Source: Vampirovibrio sp.
GTDB lineage: Bacteria; Cyanobacteriota; Vampirovibrionia; Vampirovibrionales; Vampirovibrionaceae
Reading direction: 5' to 3'
Length of the DNA stretch: 36,984 nt
NCBI GenBank assembly: GCA_021323475.1
Contig: JAJQJM010000014.1
Span: 1-36,984 of the forward strand
A model generated the notes under the pieces. The model made no database searches. It had not been told where the DNA came from and saw nothing but the letters and a program-made list of their open reading frames with translations. The translations under genes were made by a program, and so were the position numbers. Shown here one piece after another: positions 1-7,918 of the stretch (within the stretch, counting starts at the first letter, position 1; every line of letters begins with the position of its first letter).

Positions 1-157
1 CAAAACAGTGTCATTGGTATAAAACACTATTAGAGATCAGTCGAAAGATTAGGAAGCCATTCTCACTTCTCACCCTAACAAAGACAATCGCAGAATTGCC
101 TGAACAGCAAGAGTAGAAGAACACAATGTTAGTTGCCAAGAGCGGCTTTCATCCCGG

Positions 158-2077
158 TTAAGACTTATACAGGTAAGCTCTTTGAGTGCGCCCTTCCCTC
201 ATTACTTGGTATTGAACCCCTTTTTCAGCTAGCTTCAGGGATAACTCGTTCTCAGGATCTTTTAGCTTCGCGGCAATCCGCTCCGATGTATTTCCACTGA
301 TTTTCAGTTGTTGGGCTACGTCCCTAAAGGCATAGCGACCAACTGGCATACTACTCACATAGCGAAACAATGCTTCTTCATGATTGGAGCGACGTGGCTC
401 TCGTTTAGTGGTCTCAAACTGCCACTCCAAAAGACGAATACCCGGCATTTGCTTCACTATATTGCTTAGAAGCGTCCTACCAGCATCCCCATGAGGAAGC
501 AGAATAAACACATCTGCATCTGGACAATTCCCATGCACATCTATTACCCTACGGCACCGAATCCGGTTAATGGCTTGTACTATTGATACAGTGAGCTGTC
601 CTAGTTCAAGCTCTGTACGGATATCCCTCCACTCTTTAAACCCCCGCTTCTCACTATTTCTCAGCCATTCGGTATCTTGTACATCTTGTAGGGCCATAAA
701 GGTATTGGCAGACCACGTTTCCGGTAGATAAGGTAGACCAAACAAGACCACCGTATCAAAATCCTGCCAATCATTTCTTCCGTCTAGAGCTTGCCAATGG
801 CCCACATCAAAACGCTGAAAGCCACAATCTGAACCTAATGAAATCATGGTTGGCTCTAATGCTTGATGACAGCAAACTAGGACGCTCCGGTTTAAATCAT
901 TAAGCTCCTTCTTTAGACTCGCTAAGAGGGAGGAAACACTTTGGGAGGGCTTCTTTAGCAGGCTAGACTTTCCTACAGCGTGGCCTAGAGCATAATGAAG
1001 AGTCACATTTTGATATCGTCTAGCCTCAGCAGGTGGCTGAATAACAAAAGTCGCGAACATCAACTTGTATAGGAGATTGGAAGAAGCGGTAGCATCTAAA
1101 ATGATACCTCCTTGTTTATTTGGTAAGAGGAGAGAAAAGGCGGAATTCAGGGAGTGTCCAGCTTGACTCCTGGCATACCAGTACCAGTTGTTTAGAATGA
1201 TGTTTAGCTGATAGAGCAGCCCATCTACTATTTTTCTCACCTGTTCTCGTTCAATGGGATCTTCCTTTCTAAGCAGGTGTTTATCAAACTCAATGTCTTT
1301 TAGCTTGCGCCGCAATGGGTCAAGTTCAATATCTGGCATGCAATCTTCCCCCATCCAAAGCATCTCCTCTTTGGCAGACCCAGGCTCTTTACGCTCTTGT
1401 TCTAACTCTTTCAAGTACAATCTAAGGTTCTCTAATGTTCTCCTCTGCCCTTTATAGCGATACCAGATCTTCTCAGGAATAGCTCGGAGTACGTAATCTA
1501 TATCCTTTTTGGTTATTTGGGCATGACGTACAATGTCCAAAGACTCGTCTATGACCGTTAATTGCCGCTCACCATTTCTCCAAGTAATAAGATCATTCCA
1601 CTTTTGAGACCACGGCCATTCAAAGCTTACTGCTTCTATACCATCCGTGTAGGCTTTATGTGTGATGACAACAATTGGTGTGTCAAAGAGCTTCTCTGTT
1701 CCAGCCCTGTTTTCACTATGATCTGCTACTGCAACCTCAGTACCGGCTAAAGTGTTTATTGTCTCTACAAGTACATCTGCCTCTTTAATGCGTCTAGTCA
1801 GAATTAAGATACCCGGTATCTCATCTTTGCTATAGTACCGAGGCAATAATGAGCAGTAGACAGCTAAGCCTTGAGTCTTACCACTTCCAGTAGGAGGTTG
1901 TAATACGACCCAAGTTCTAGCTTCAGGCATGCCAGCTTCAGCAAAGTAGATATGTTGGTTAAACCATTCTCCTAACTGTTCCCAAACATTTTGGAGTTCA
2001 TAGCTGGCTATATTACCGAGCGTCTTTGTCCAATGAGAAGTCATACGTTCAACGAACGTTTTCAGTGGAATGGGCAT
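158..2077 (-). CDS. SF2 (DEAD-like) helicase of a mobile element
   Basis: A nucleic-acid-dependent ATPase of helicase superfamily 2. Visible motifs are Walker A PPTGSGKT (residues 61-68), a motif Ia-like LTRR (93-96), Walker B/DExx VIDES (175-179), LDAT (328-331) and a motif VI-like QAINRIRCRR (501-510) with the arginine fingers. An insertion rich in charged residues (about 200-290) separates the two RecA lobes. The C-terminal about 80 residues look like a winged helix (YAFRDVAQQLKISGNTSERI). The ATG follows GGAGAGG by about 9 bases. It lies 95 bases downstream of, and in the same direction as, the 114-residue protein, so the two probably share a transcript. The family is certain at superfamily level. 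The role (element replication, transfer or anti-phage defence) cannot be told from sequence. Confidence 0.85.
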   Translation of the reverse strand: MPIPLKTFVERMTSHWTKTLGNIASYELQNVWEQLGEWFNQHIYFAEAGMPEARTWVVLQPPTGSGKTQGLAVYCSLLPRYYSKDEIPGILILTRRIKEADVLVETINTLAGTEVAVADHSENRAGTEKLFDTPIVVITHKAYTDGIEAVSFEWPWSQKWNDLITWRNGERQLTVIDESLDIVRHAQITKKDIDYVLRAIPEKIWYRYKGQRRTLENLRLYLKELEQERKEPGSAKEEMLWMGEDCMPDIELDPLRRKLKDIEFDKHLLRKEDPIEREQVRKIVDGLLYQLNIILNNWYWYARSQAGHSLNSAFSLLLPNKQGGIILDATASSNLLYKLMFATFVIQPPAEARRYQNVTLHYALGHAVGKSSLLKKPSQSVSSLLASLKKELNDLNRSVLVCCHQALEPTMISLGSDCGFQRFDVGHWQALDGRNDWQDFDTVVLFGLPYLPETWSANTFMALQDVQDTEWLRNSEKRGFKEWRDIRTELELGQLTVSIVQAINRIRCRRVIDVHGNCPDADVFILLPHGDAGRTLLSNIVKQMPGIRLLEWQFETTKREPRRSNHEEALFRYVSSMPVGRYAFRDVAQQLKISGNTSERIAAKLKDPENELSLKLAEKGVQYQVMREGRTQRAYLYKS

Positions 2078-2172
2078 ACGACAATACCTCTCCAGTGGAA
2101 AGTGATGGGGCAGGTTGAGACCCCCATAAGCCCCATAAAGAACCCCTATATAGAACTGGTGAGGGTGTCAAA

Positions 2173-2517
2173 TCAGTGTTTTAGTTTCCAACCACCATTC
2201 CATCTGTTGAATGTGACATACGGACTGGCAGACAATGATGCTGAGAGCCGATGTGGATTATCAAAGGTGTACCCTTGTTTGTTAAATTCTGCTATAAAAT
2301 CTTTTGCTGTTGGCATCCGCTTTTTCTCTCTTAGAATTTGGTAACACAATTCCAAAGCAGTATCTGGATCTAAAGACTCTAATTCGGAAGTGGTAGTGGT
2401 GAGGTTTAGCTCAGGCTCAATCTCCACCCTATCTAAACATCTGAAAATTTTAGTGATCTCCAAACTACAGCTTTCTATAAGTTGTTCTTTGAGAAGGCTA
2501 TACTGACTATTGTCCAT
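2173..2517 (-). CDS. Small winged-helix-like protein of the element
   Basis: A 114-residue protein with a near-perfect Shine-Dalgarno (AGGAGGTG, 8 bases before ATG), which strongly supports a real gene. The C-terminal half, ALELCYQILREKKRMPTAKD followed by RLSASLSASPYVTFNRWNGG, has the spacing of a HARE-HTH-like winged helix: helix, then Met-Pro-Thr start of a second helix, then Leu-Ser-x-x-Leu, then an aromatic and Gly-Gly-Trp-x-Leu strand. The N-terminal half is acidic and Thr/Ser-rich with no recognisable domain. It is the first gene of a probable two-gene unit with the helicase downstream and could be its DNA-binding partner. That is inference; no function is assigned. Confidence 0.7.
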   Translation of the reverse strand: MDNSQYSLLKEQLIESCSLEITKIFRCLDRVEIEPELNLTTTTSELESLDPDTALELCYQILREKKRMPTAKDFIAEFNKQGYTFDNPHRLSASLSASPYVTFNRWNGGWKLKH

Positions 2518-2554
2518 AGGAAGACACCTCCTGTTACCCTCTAGCAGAAAGGGT

Positions 2555-2597
2555 TATCGCTTAAATCACAATGCAAAACTGTCATTGCCAAGCGATA
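2555..2597. promoter_or_regulatory. Inverted repeat upstream of the helicase operon
   Basis: TATCGCTT (2555-2562) is matched by its exact reverse complement AAGCGATA (2590-2597) across a 27-base gap, just upstream of the start of the 114-residue gene (2517). Spacing suits a looped operator or a leader hairpin. No convincing -35/-10 pair was found. Confidence 0.35.
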
Positions 2598-2639
2598 GCG
2601 GCAAAAATTTCCTTTAGATTCCTTTGCTTACACATTACT

Positions 2640-2655
2640 AGATCATCCATGATCT
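2640..2655. promoter_or_regulatory. Palindromic operator-like site
   Basis: AGATCATccATGATCT is a perfect 7-base inverted repeat with a 2-base centre. It sits in the 2518-2804 gap between the helicase operon and the zinc-knuckle gene (both minus strand), where a repressor dimer could control the former. Two weak hairpins (GCCT/AGGC near 2661-2675, TGCCT/AGGCA near 2743-2758) lie in the same gap and may be terminator remnants. Confidence 0.35.
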
Positions 2656-2804
2656 GTAAAGCCTCTCATACAGGCAATTTTTAACACTTATAAGTCCGTC
2701 CTCAAAACAGGCTCTGTGGGATCACTGTAGACTATGCAGTGCCTCATGATAGGCATTTAGATCTCTTATTGAGGACCATTGAACTCGAAACACAAGTCTA
2801 CTGC

Positions 2805-3464
2805 TTAGTGCAAAGAGGCTAGAGTCTCATAATAATCTGCTTCTGCCGCTTTCGAAGATGCGCTAGTTGCCTGCTCTAATCTAGCCATACACAATCCAGC
2901 AACACCAAGTGTGGAAATTAGCATAGTACCCATCTGTTGAGTGGTCTTTGGCGTGAGATCTCTATAGACACGTTTGTTCCGTTGGGTCTTGTAGTCGTAC
3001 CACCTCCCAACATTAACCTCTGTGAGAGCGCGTACTCTTCGGACTACTTGATACAAGAAGGCTTCGTCTGATCTGAATCTTCGTGGGTCGGAATCTGCCA
3101 ATAGATACATAGCCAACACAGTCTCAATAACATCAACTGTAGAGACCTCTTCAGCTATCTTGATGAGTTCTTGGCTTGCTTCTCTGCGGTTCCGTTGGCT
3201 TGGGTGGCCTTGGTAGTAGCTGACAACAACGCTTTGGCATTGGCGAATCAAATCAAACCATCTCTTTTCAGTCTCGGCCATGGCATTGCTGTCTGGATTG
3301 GCTTGGAAACGCTTTCTAACTAGCTCAATGTAGGGCTTCAACTCTTGCTTGGTTACGCCTTTCTGTAGTGGGTGTCCGTGTCTTCTTTGTCTGCTCTTGT
3401 GAGAGTTACAGAGTCGCCCATAGCGTGAGCCCTTCTGGTCACAACCAGGAATCTTGCAATACAT
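2805..3464 (-). CDS. Zinc-knuckle protein of phage/element type
   Basis: The N-terminus MYCKIPGCDQKG...GRLCNSHKSRQRRHGHP has the Cys-x4-Cys...Gly-x-x-Cys-x-x-His...Arg-Arg-His-Gly-x-Pro pattern of a short zinc-binding module seen in many phage and mobile-element proteins, often beside HNH nucleases or DNA-binding domains. No HNH motif follows. The rest is mainly helical, with a central SQRNRREAS-type basic stretch. I chose the ATG at 3464 rather than the longer frame to 3500 because GAAGGGG lies 7 bases before it and the zinc module then starts at residue 3. Probably DNA-binding; exact role unknown. Confidence 0.6.
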   Translation of the reverse strand: MYCKIPGCDQKGSRYGRLCNSHKSRQRRHGHPLQKGVTKQELKPYIELVRKRFQANPDSNAMAETEKRWFDLIRQCQSVVVSYYQGHPSQRNRREASQELIKIAEEVSTVDVIETVLAMYLLADSDPRRFRSDEAFLYQVVRRVRALTEVNVGRWYDYKTQRNKRVYRDLTPKTTQQMGTMLISTLGVAGLCMARLEQATSASSKAAEADYYETLASLH

Positions 3465-3608
3465 AATGATTTCCCCTTCACTTGAATTAATTGCACCCAT
3501 CCCTCTAAAGACAGAGACGAAAACTGAACAGGAAAGTTACATGATACACCTGCTTTAGCTGTTACAAAGTGTCTTAAGCTCCGCGTTTGAAAATGGTTTA
3601 ATACAGAG

Positions 3609-3836
3609 ATGCGAAAAGAAGTTATTGCGTGGTCTCTTATTCTTGGTTTGTTCGTGGCCTCCTTGTCGCCAGTCTTATTCCTTGCGGCACTATTCTCTGC
3701 TATGTGTGATAGTACAGGGCATTGTGGTGATATGGCTGTAACATGGACACTACTAATAAGCAGCTTTGCGGCATTAGTAATAGGTTTATTGGCCTTTACT
3801 TCAGCGCTAATAGCAGTTATTCGAGACAAACGGTAG
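3609..3836 (+). CDS. Small two-helix membrane protein
   Basis: A 75-residue protein made almost entirely of two hydrophobic segments (about residues 6-32 and 43-68) joined by a Cys-containing loop (CDSTGHCGDM) and ending in the basic tail RDKR, so an inner-membrane hairpin is likely. The ribosome site is weak (CAGAG directly before ATG). It is the only plus-strand gene in a minus-strand block. Small membrane proteins of this kind occur in mobile elements as exclusion proteins, holin-like proteins or membrane-active effectors, but nothing here separates these choices. Confidence 0.45.
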   Translation: MRKEVIAWSLILGLFVASLSPVLFLAALFSAMCDSTGHCGDMAVTWTLLISSFAALVIGLLAFTSALIAVIRDKR

Positions 3837-4088
3837 TTTAAGTCCCAAGGGTGCTCCAAACAGGACTGCGAACTATGAATACAAAGCCATCTACTGGAGA
3901 GGCATTTTGGAAGCCTTCATGCTCATCTTCTTTCCACTCCTGCTTATGTTTGAAGTGCTGGCTTCAAATTGGCGTTATGTGCAGTGTTTTGCTGCTTCAT
4001 GAAAGTGGAACCACCTACAGATAGCGGGCTGTCTTCTTTTTCCCACTTATTGCCCCTATTGTCCCTTTCCGCCGTAGGTGAAAAGCTG

Positions 4089-4673
4089 TTATAACAGGTT
4101 CACAAGCTTTCTTTTGGCTTCAGTGTCCCCTTCTACGTACCTCTGTGTTGTATGAAGGGAAGAGTGGCCTGCAAGCTGCTGAACGTCCCGTAAGCTTCCA
4201 CCAACTAACGAGACCTTCCGTGCTGCATTGGTGATAAAGGTGCGTCTTCCTGAGTGAGAAGAACACCCGTCAAAGCCTAGAGCAGTGAAGAGGCGGTTGA
4301 ACCACATAACAATGCTATTGGCTGTCATACGGTCGCTGCGTTCGCTAAAGATGATGTGGCCTTCAGGTGAAGGCTCTGTAGCGTCTTTGAGTTCGATTAG
4401 AGCTAGTCTCAGTTCCTTGTTGATAGGAATAACCCGTCCTGACTTCCGCTTACTCGCTTTATCCGGCAAGCTAATACAGTCAGCAATTCCGCCTTCAGGA
4501 TCTGTCACCATTGCCCAGGTCAACATAGACGCTTCCTTTGCTCTCAGGCCAGCTTTGATAGTCAACAAGAACAATACCCTGTCCCTTAATGGGTAACGAG
4601 TCCCGTCTAGATATGCGAGTGCTGCTTTTACTTGTCCTTCAGAAAGAATTTTGGCTTGTTTGCCTTGGCTCAT
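4089..4673 (-). CDS. Short tyrosine recombinase (integrase), catalytic domain only
   Basis: A phage-integrase-family site-specific recombinase. Catalytic residues are in place: Arg44 (AGLRAKE), a beta-hairpin Lys near 75-79 (KRKSGR), His140 and Arg143 (HSGRRTF), His170 (LAGH) and the nucleophile Tyr179 (TTQRYVEG). At 194 residues it lacks the N-terminal arm-binding and core-binding domains of lambda-type integrases and resembles FimB/XerH-sized enzymes. It lies about 2.1 kb inside the tRNA-Ser scar at 6762-6822 and is the obvious candidate for having made it, though such a short enzyme might need a partner or be a remnant. The start has CAGGTG about 8 bases upstream. Confidence 0.9.
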   Translation of the reverse strand: MSQGKQAKILSEGQVKAALAYLDGTRYPLRDRVLFLLTIKAGLRAKEASMLTWAMVTDPEGGIADCISLPDKASKRKSGRVIPINKELRLALIELKDATEPSPEGHIIFSERSDRMTANSIVMWFNRLFTALGFDGCSSHSGRRTFITNAARKVSLVGGSLRDVQQLAGHSSLHTTQRYVEGDTEAKRKLVNLL

Positions 4674-4690
4674 GAACGCACCTGAACCTT

Positions 4691-4808
4691 GATGTAATCT
4701 AATCTATTACTTTATTATTACATCGAGTTTAAGTAATGTCAATTCTTCGGCAAGGTAAAAACACCTATAATCACAGGACTAAATGTAAAAGTTTAATTTT
4801 ACATCGGG
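4691..4808. promoter_or_regulatory. Cluster of TTACATC/GATGTAA half-sites
   Basis: Between the divergent recombinase and OLD genes lie four related half-sites: GATGTAAT (4691-4698), ATTACATC (4717-4724), ATGTAAAA (4783-4790) and TTTTACAT (4797-4804). The first pair is an exact 8-base inverted repeat over 18 bases. The second pair is an exact 8-base inverted repeat over 6 bases. The two rightward halves extend to TTACATCGAG and TTACATCGGG as direct repeats 81 bases apart. The layout suits recombinase arm sites or a repressor/excisionase operator. Confidence 0.5.
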
Positions 4809-4880
4809 TTAATAATGCATTGCAGCTCATGGCCTAGTGACTGTAGAATTAAAACATTTCATTGATGAGGTTAGAGAGTT

Positions 4881-5426
4881 ATGGCGAGGAAAGTGAATAC
4901 TGCTGTTGTTGAGTCAGAAAATGCTGCGGATTCTTCTCCAAGGCCAAGACTTCATAAGCTCACCATCCGCAATTTCCGCTGCATTGGACCGGAACCAGTC
5001 GAGATTGAGTTAGATGACATTGTGGTCCTAGTGGGGCCAAATAACGCAGGTAAGAGTTCAATACTGAAAGCTTACCAATTGGCGATGAGTGAGGGCTCAA
5101 AAGAATGGTTTATGACAATGCTCCTGGAGACAAATGGATTCGTAAAGACCCTGACACAGGTGAAATGTTCGTTCGGGAGCGTTGGTTATGGCCGGAGGAA
5201 GGAAAACCACAACGGGCAGGATGGCTGGTGGCCGAAGGCAGATGGGCAGAAGGGCAAGTTCCATATGGGGCGGCTAATGTTGCTAACTCCAGGCGACCAC
5301 AACCTCACCGTATCGAAGCCTTCGACAATCCTGAAAATCAGGCAAAAGAGACAATTGCCTTACTCAAAAAGGTCCTTGAAGACAGCATTAAGAATCTTAA
5401 GGAGAACGAGGATAAACAGGATATAA
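4881..5426 (+). pseudogene. N-terminal fragment of OLD-family ATPase (frameshifted)
   Basis: The first about 75 residues are the genuine start of an OLD/RecF-like ATPase: LHKLTIRNFRCIGPEPVEIE followed by Walker A VGPNNAGKSS (residues 51-60) and ILKAYQLAMSEGSKE. After that the frame is meaningless, while the true continuation appears in the -1 frame from 5105 (VYDNAPGDKW). Homologues as I recall them have about 30-40 residues between these points that are absent here, so an internal deletion that also shifted frame is the likeliest cause. A programmed -1 shift at TCAAAAG (5099-5105) would not restore the missing residues. The residues after about 76 of this frame are not protein of this family. 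Confidence 0.7.
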
Positions 5427-6571
5427 ACTCCTACACGGCTTTAATCCAGCAACTAGGCGGTATTCAGAGGAGCATTGTAGAAAAGACCAAGGGCGAGATT
5501 ACCCAAGTCGAGTCCAGAATAAGCGATATCATCCATGAAGTCTTTCCTGGGTATCAGGTCAGCTTTGACGCCCGCGCTGAAGAGGAACTTGAGAACTGCA
5601 TTACATTTTTTAAGGCCAGCCCTAAGTTACTGATGGGGCCAGCAGACGGACACTTAAGTTCAGTTGAACATCAAGGCAGCGGTGCACGCCGGACGCTCCT
5701 CTGGGCAGCCCTTCGGATTCTGAGAGAACAGGGACGCCAAGGGAAGAATGATAGGCCCCATTTGCTACTACTTGATGAGCCTGAGCTCTGTCTTCACCCA
5801 ACTGCAATTCGGGAGGCATGCAGAGTTCTATATGACCTTCCCAAAACAGGCAACTGGCAAGTGATGGTCACGACTCATTCACCAGTTTTTATAGACCTGT
5901 CGAGGGATAACACTTCTATTGTCAGGGTGGAACGGAGAGAAAACGGTGCGATTCAGAGCACCACGCTATTCAGACCAATGGTCGCGAATCTGGATGAGGA
6001 TGACCGAGCTCGGCTAAAGCTGCTGAACCTGTGCGACCCTTATGTAGCTGAGTTCTTCTTTGGCGGCAATAACATAGTGGTTGAAGGCGACACGGAATAT
6101 ACAGCACTGAAGTATGTAATTGCCAACTGCCCAAACCACTTCAAGGACGTCCACATTATTCGAGCTAGAGGGAAGGCGTCTATCGTTTCCCTGTGTAAGA
6201 TCCTGAACCATTTTGGAGCTGGCTATGCCGTACTACACGACAGTGATCACCCGAAAGCCAAGCGGAAAGGAAAGGAGATAACCAATCCCGCCTGGACTCA
6301 GAATACAAAAATCTTAGATATCGTAGCCCAAGCTCCTGACCGTAAGAAAATCCGGCTGGTTGCATCCATCCCTAACGTTGAAGGTGCATATTTCGGAGAT
6401 GCTTTGGACGGTGAGAAGCCCTATAATGCTCTCTTGCAGATGAGCGAAGGGACTGATGCCTTTAATAAAACCCTGCAATTGCTTGAAGCTTTAGTTGATC
6501 ATTCAAAATCGCTGCCTGATGGAGCTTTTGAGTGGACAAACATAGAAGAGCTTAAGGCAAAGTTGGTTTGA
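5105..6571 (+). pseudogene. C-terminal part of OLD-family ATPase/TOPRIM nuclease
   Basis: This 488-residue frame contains the rest of an overcoming-lysogenization-defect (OLD) type protein: coiled-coil region (about 80-140), ABC signature-like HQGSGARRTLLW (189-200), Walker B LLLLDEPELCLHP (220-232), a switch His in TTHSP (256-260), and a TOPRIM nuclease domain with VVEGDTE (325-331) and LHDSD (377-381). It lacks Walker A, which is in the other frame upstream, so on its own it should not hydrolyse ATP normally. An ATG at 5105 with GAGGG 10 bases upstream could still give a TOPRIM-bearing product. OLD proteins act in phage exclusion and, with a UvrD helicase, in Gabija; no such partner is present. 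It ends about 190 bases before the tRNA scar. Confidence 0.7.
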
Positions 6572-6761
6572 AGACTACCTATGGAAGCTCTTAAGGTAAT
6601 AACCAAGGGAGAATGGTTAGGTAGCGGGGGGAAAGGGAAACAAAGCCTAACCTCAATATAGACTCTGACAATTTTTGCCCTATTTATGGGTGCCCTTCTA
6701 GTAGGGTAATCAAACATTGATGTCTATATTAGTGTGAGTTAGAATATCTCTAGGCAATCGA

Positions 6762-6822
6762 GCCGCCTCGAAAGCGGTCGCCCCGCAAGGGGTTGCAGGT
6801 TCGACTCCTGTCACTTCCGCCA
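6762..6822 (+). tRNA. 3' fragment of tRNA-Ser(CGA), probable attR
   Basis: Anticodon arm 6762-6778 (5-bp stem, loop CTCGAAA with anticodon CGA at 6769-6771), long variable arm with CCCC/GGGG (6781-6792), T arm 6795-6811 (loop TTCGACT), acceptor 3' strand CACTTCC, discriminator G and encoded CCA (6820-6822). The matching 5' acceptor GGAAGTG and a proper D arm are absent upstream. The gene is therefore a partial copy left by integration and not functional alone. The intact tRNA should lie at the other end of the element. Confidence 0.8.
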
Positions 6823-6840
6823 CTTCACCTTCACATCGCC

Positions 6841-6857
6841 AATAGCCAGCGGCTATT
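6841..6857. terminator. Hairpin between tRNA scar and prepilin gene
   Basis: AATAGCC agc GGCTATT is a perfect 7-base-pair stem with a 3-base loop, between the convergent tRNA fragment and the prepilin pseudogene. A second small stem (CTCG/CGAG, 6859-6872) and CCTTTT follow. There is no strong U-tract directly after the main stem, so termination is only likely. Confidence 0.4.
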
Positions 6858-6877
6858 CCCTCGCACAGACGAGCCTT

Positions 6878-7461
6878 TTACCAGCTAAACCAGTCAGGGG
6901 TATATGTGGTTGAGGCAGTGTAGCTACCAAACGTATTCGTCGTAGCCGGTATGTTTGCCCCGTCTATGACTCTGCCATTATAGTAAATGAACCCCAACAT
7001 TAACTTCCCCGGGCCATCCGTTGTGCCACTATAAACACCATCCGGATCGATATGAAACCAAAGGCCATGCGTTGTGGAAGTGCCGCCGAAAGAAGCATCC
7101 GTTCTATAAGTATAATGCTGCCGTTGTGCATTCTCAAACAAATAAGAGTCGACGTACAAGTTCCCGAACCAGTACCCGTAAAACCGTCTATATTTGATGA
7201 GCTATCTAGGCTCACATAATTCAAATACTGGGTAATAGCTCCAAGGGTTGTATTAGTAGTCACTGCACCCAAGTGTTGGGCTTGGGTAAATGCAGCGGAA
7301 ATTGCTGATATATTTTCTTTTGCGACTGCGTTAAACCGCGAGGTCTGTTGCGATATTATGATTTTGGGAATCGTGAACGTGGCAATCACTCCCAAAATCA
7401 TTAGAGCAATTAGAAGCTCAGCCAGGGTAAAGCCAATGCTAGTATTGCGAAGTTTAGGCAC
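6878..7461 (-). pseudogene. Type IV prepilin/pseudopilin-like protein, frameshifted
   Basis: The start MPKLRNTSIGFTLAELLI is a class-III (prepilin peptidase) signal: basic leader, Gly-Phe cut site, Glu at +5, then a hydrophobic helix to about residue 30 (IATFTIPK). The family is very abundant in Vampirovibrionia/Melainabacteria. The N-terminal frame (7461 to about 7105) reads into nonsense after CLRMHNGSI, while the typical C-terminal half (ASFGGTSTTHGLWFHIDPDG, then GPGKLMLGFIYYNGR) is in another frame ending at 6878. The two frames differ as one lost base (or two gained) near 7100-7125 would produce. Either a true pseudogene, a phase-variable gene or a sequencing error; no long homopolymer is at the junction. 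Confidence 0.75.
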
Positions 7462-7633
7462 CGATTGGGTTCTCGAATTAAGGCTCTATCCCATAATCGG
7501 TCGAATCTAAGACAACTTTAGAGTTTGTTCTGCGTTGCTGGCCGAGTGGCGGGAAAAAGGTGTCTCTTTCCTGTCCCGATTAGGCTTCGTCAGATTTTTT
7601 CGCCTTTGTTAAAGCCCAAAGAACCAGACAGAA

Positions 7634-7918
7634 TTACTGCCTTCTGTCCGAAAAACTTTTCAGAAGGGTTTCAAACATTTTGGCAATGATGGTTTTATTT
7701 TCATCGCTGTTAAAGTATCTTCGCTCGGCCTGTTTTGCATTGTCTCTGGCCACAGTCATCAGTTCCCGAGGCACGGTTTCACCTTGCGCTTTTTTATGGA
7801 TTAAACCGATATAATCCCTATTTGCTTGTAGATATTCATTCTTTAATGGCTTTTTACTGAGCGGCTTACTAGATGGCCCCGAACTGAATCGGAGCGCATG
7901 CGATACAGGTGAAAGCAT
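7634..7918 (-). CDS. Hypothetical 94-residue protein
   Basis: A small basic protein with no family I recognise. The ATG at 7918 is preferred over an in-frame TTG at 7927 because AGGA lies 10 bases before the ATG but only one base before the TTG. The N-terminal about 30 residues are Ser/Lys/Pro-rich (FSSGPSSKPLSKKPLK) and probably disordered. The remainder looks helical (ANRDYIGLIHKKAQ, then RELMTVARDNAKQAERRYFN and IIAKMFETLLKSF). No signal peptide or membrane segment. It is isolated, with short non-coding flanks (7462-7633 and 7919-8210) in which I see no RNA gene. Confidence 0.5.
   Translation of the reverse strand: MLSPVSHALRFSSGPSSKPLSKKPLKNEYLQANRDYIGLIHKKAQGETVPRELMTVARDNAKQAERRYFNSDENKTIIAKMFETLLKSFSDRRQ

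Larger units (their letters stand above)
1..6822. mobile_element. Right end of a tRNA-Ser integrated element
   Basis: This stretch carries a tyrosine recombinase, helicase and ATPase/nuclease genes and ends in a 3' tRNA-Ser fragment, the usual scar when a tyrosine-recombinase element enters a tRNA gene. The sequence is AT-richer by eye than the rest of the window. The left end, with the reconstituted complete tRNA gene expected there, lies outside the window. No capsid, portal, terminase, relaxase or type IV secretion gene is seen in the visible part, so prophage, ICE and phage-satellite readings all stay open. Bases 1-157 hold nothing I recognise. Confidence 0.7.

Noticed and set aside
3353-3859. 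168-residue minus-strand frame across the small membrane gene
   Set aside because: No ribosome site, mixed composition, and it overlaps two better supported genes in other frames.
158-6571. Gabija-like defence pair (OLD nuclease plus helicase)
   Set aside because: Gabija uses a UvrD-type SF1 helicase adjacent to GajA. The helicase here is SF2, several kilobases away on the other strand, and the OLD gene is broken.
6721-6822. Complete functional tRNA gene
   Set aside because: No sequence upstream pairs with the acceptor CACTTCC, and the D arm cannot be built (GGC is displaced from the anticodon stem by extra bases).
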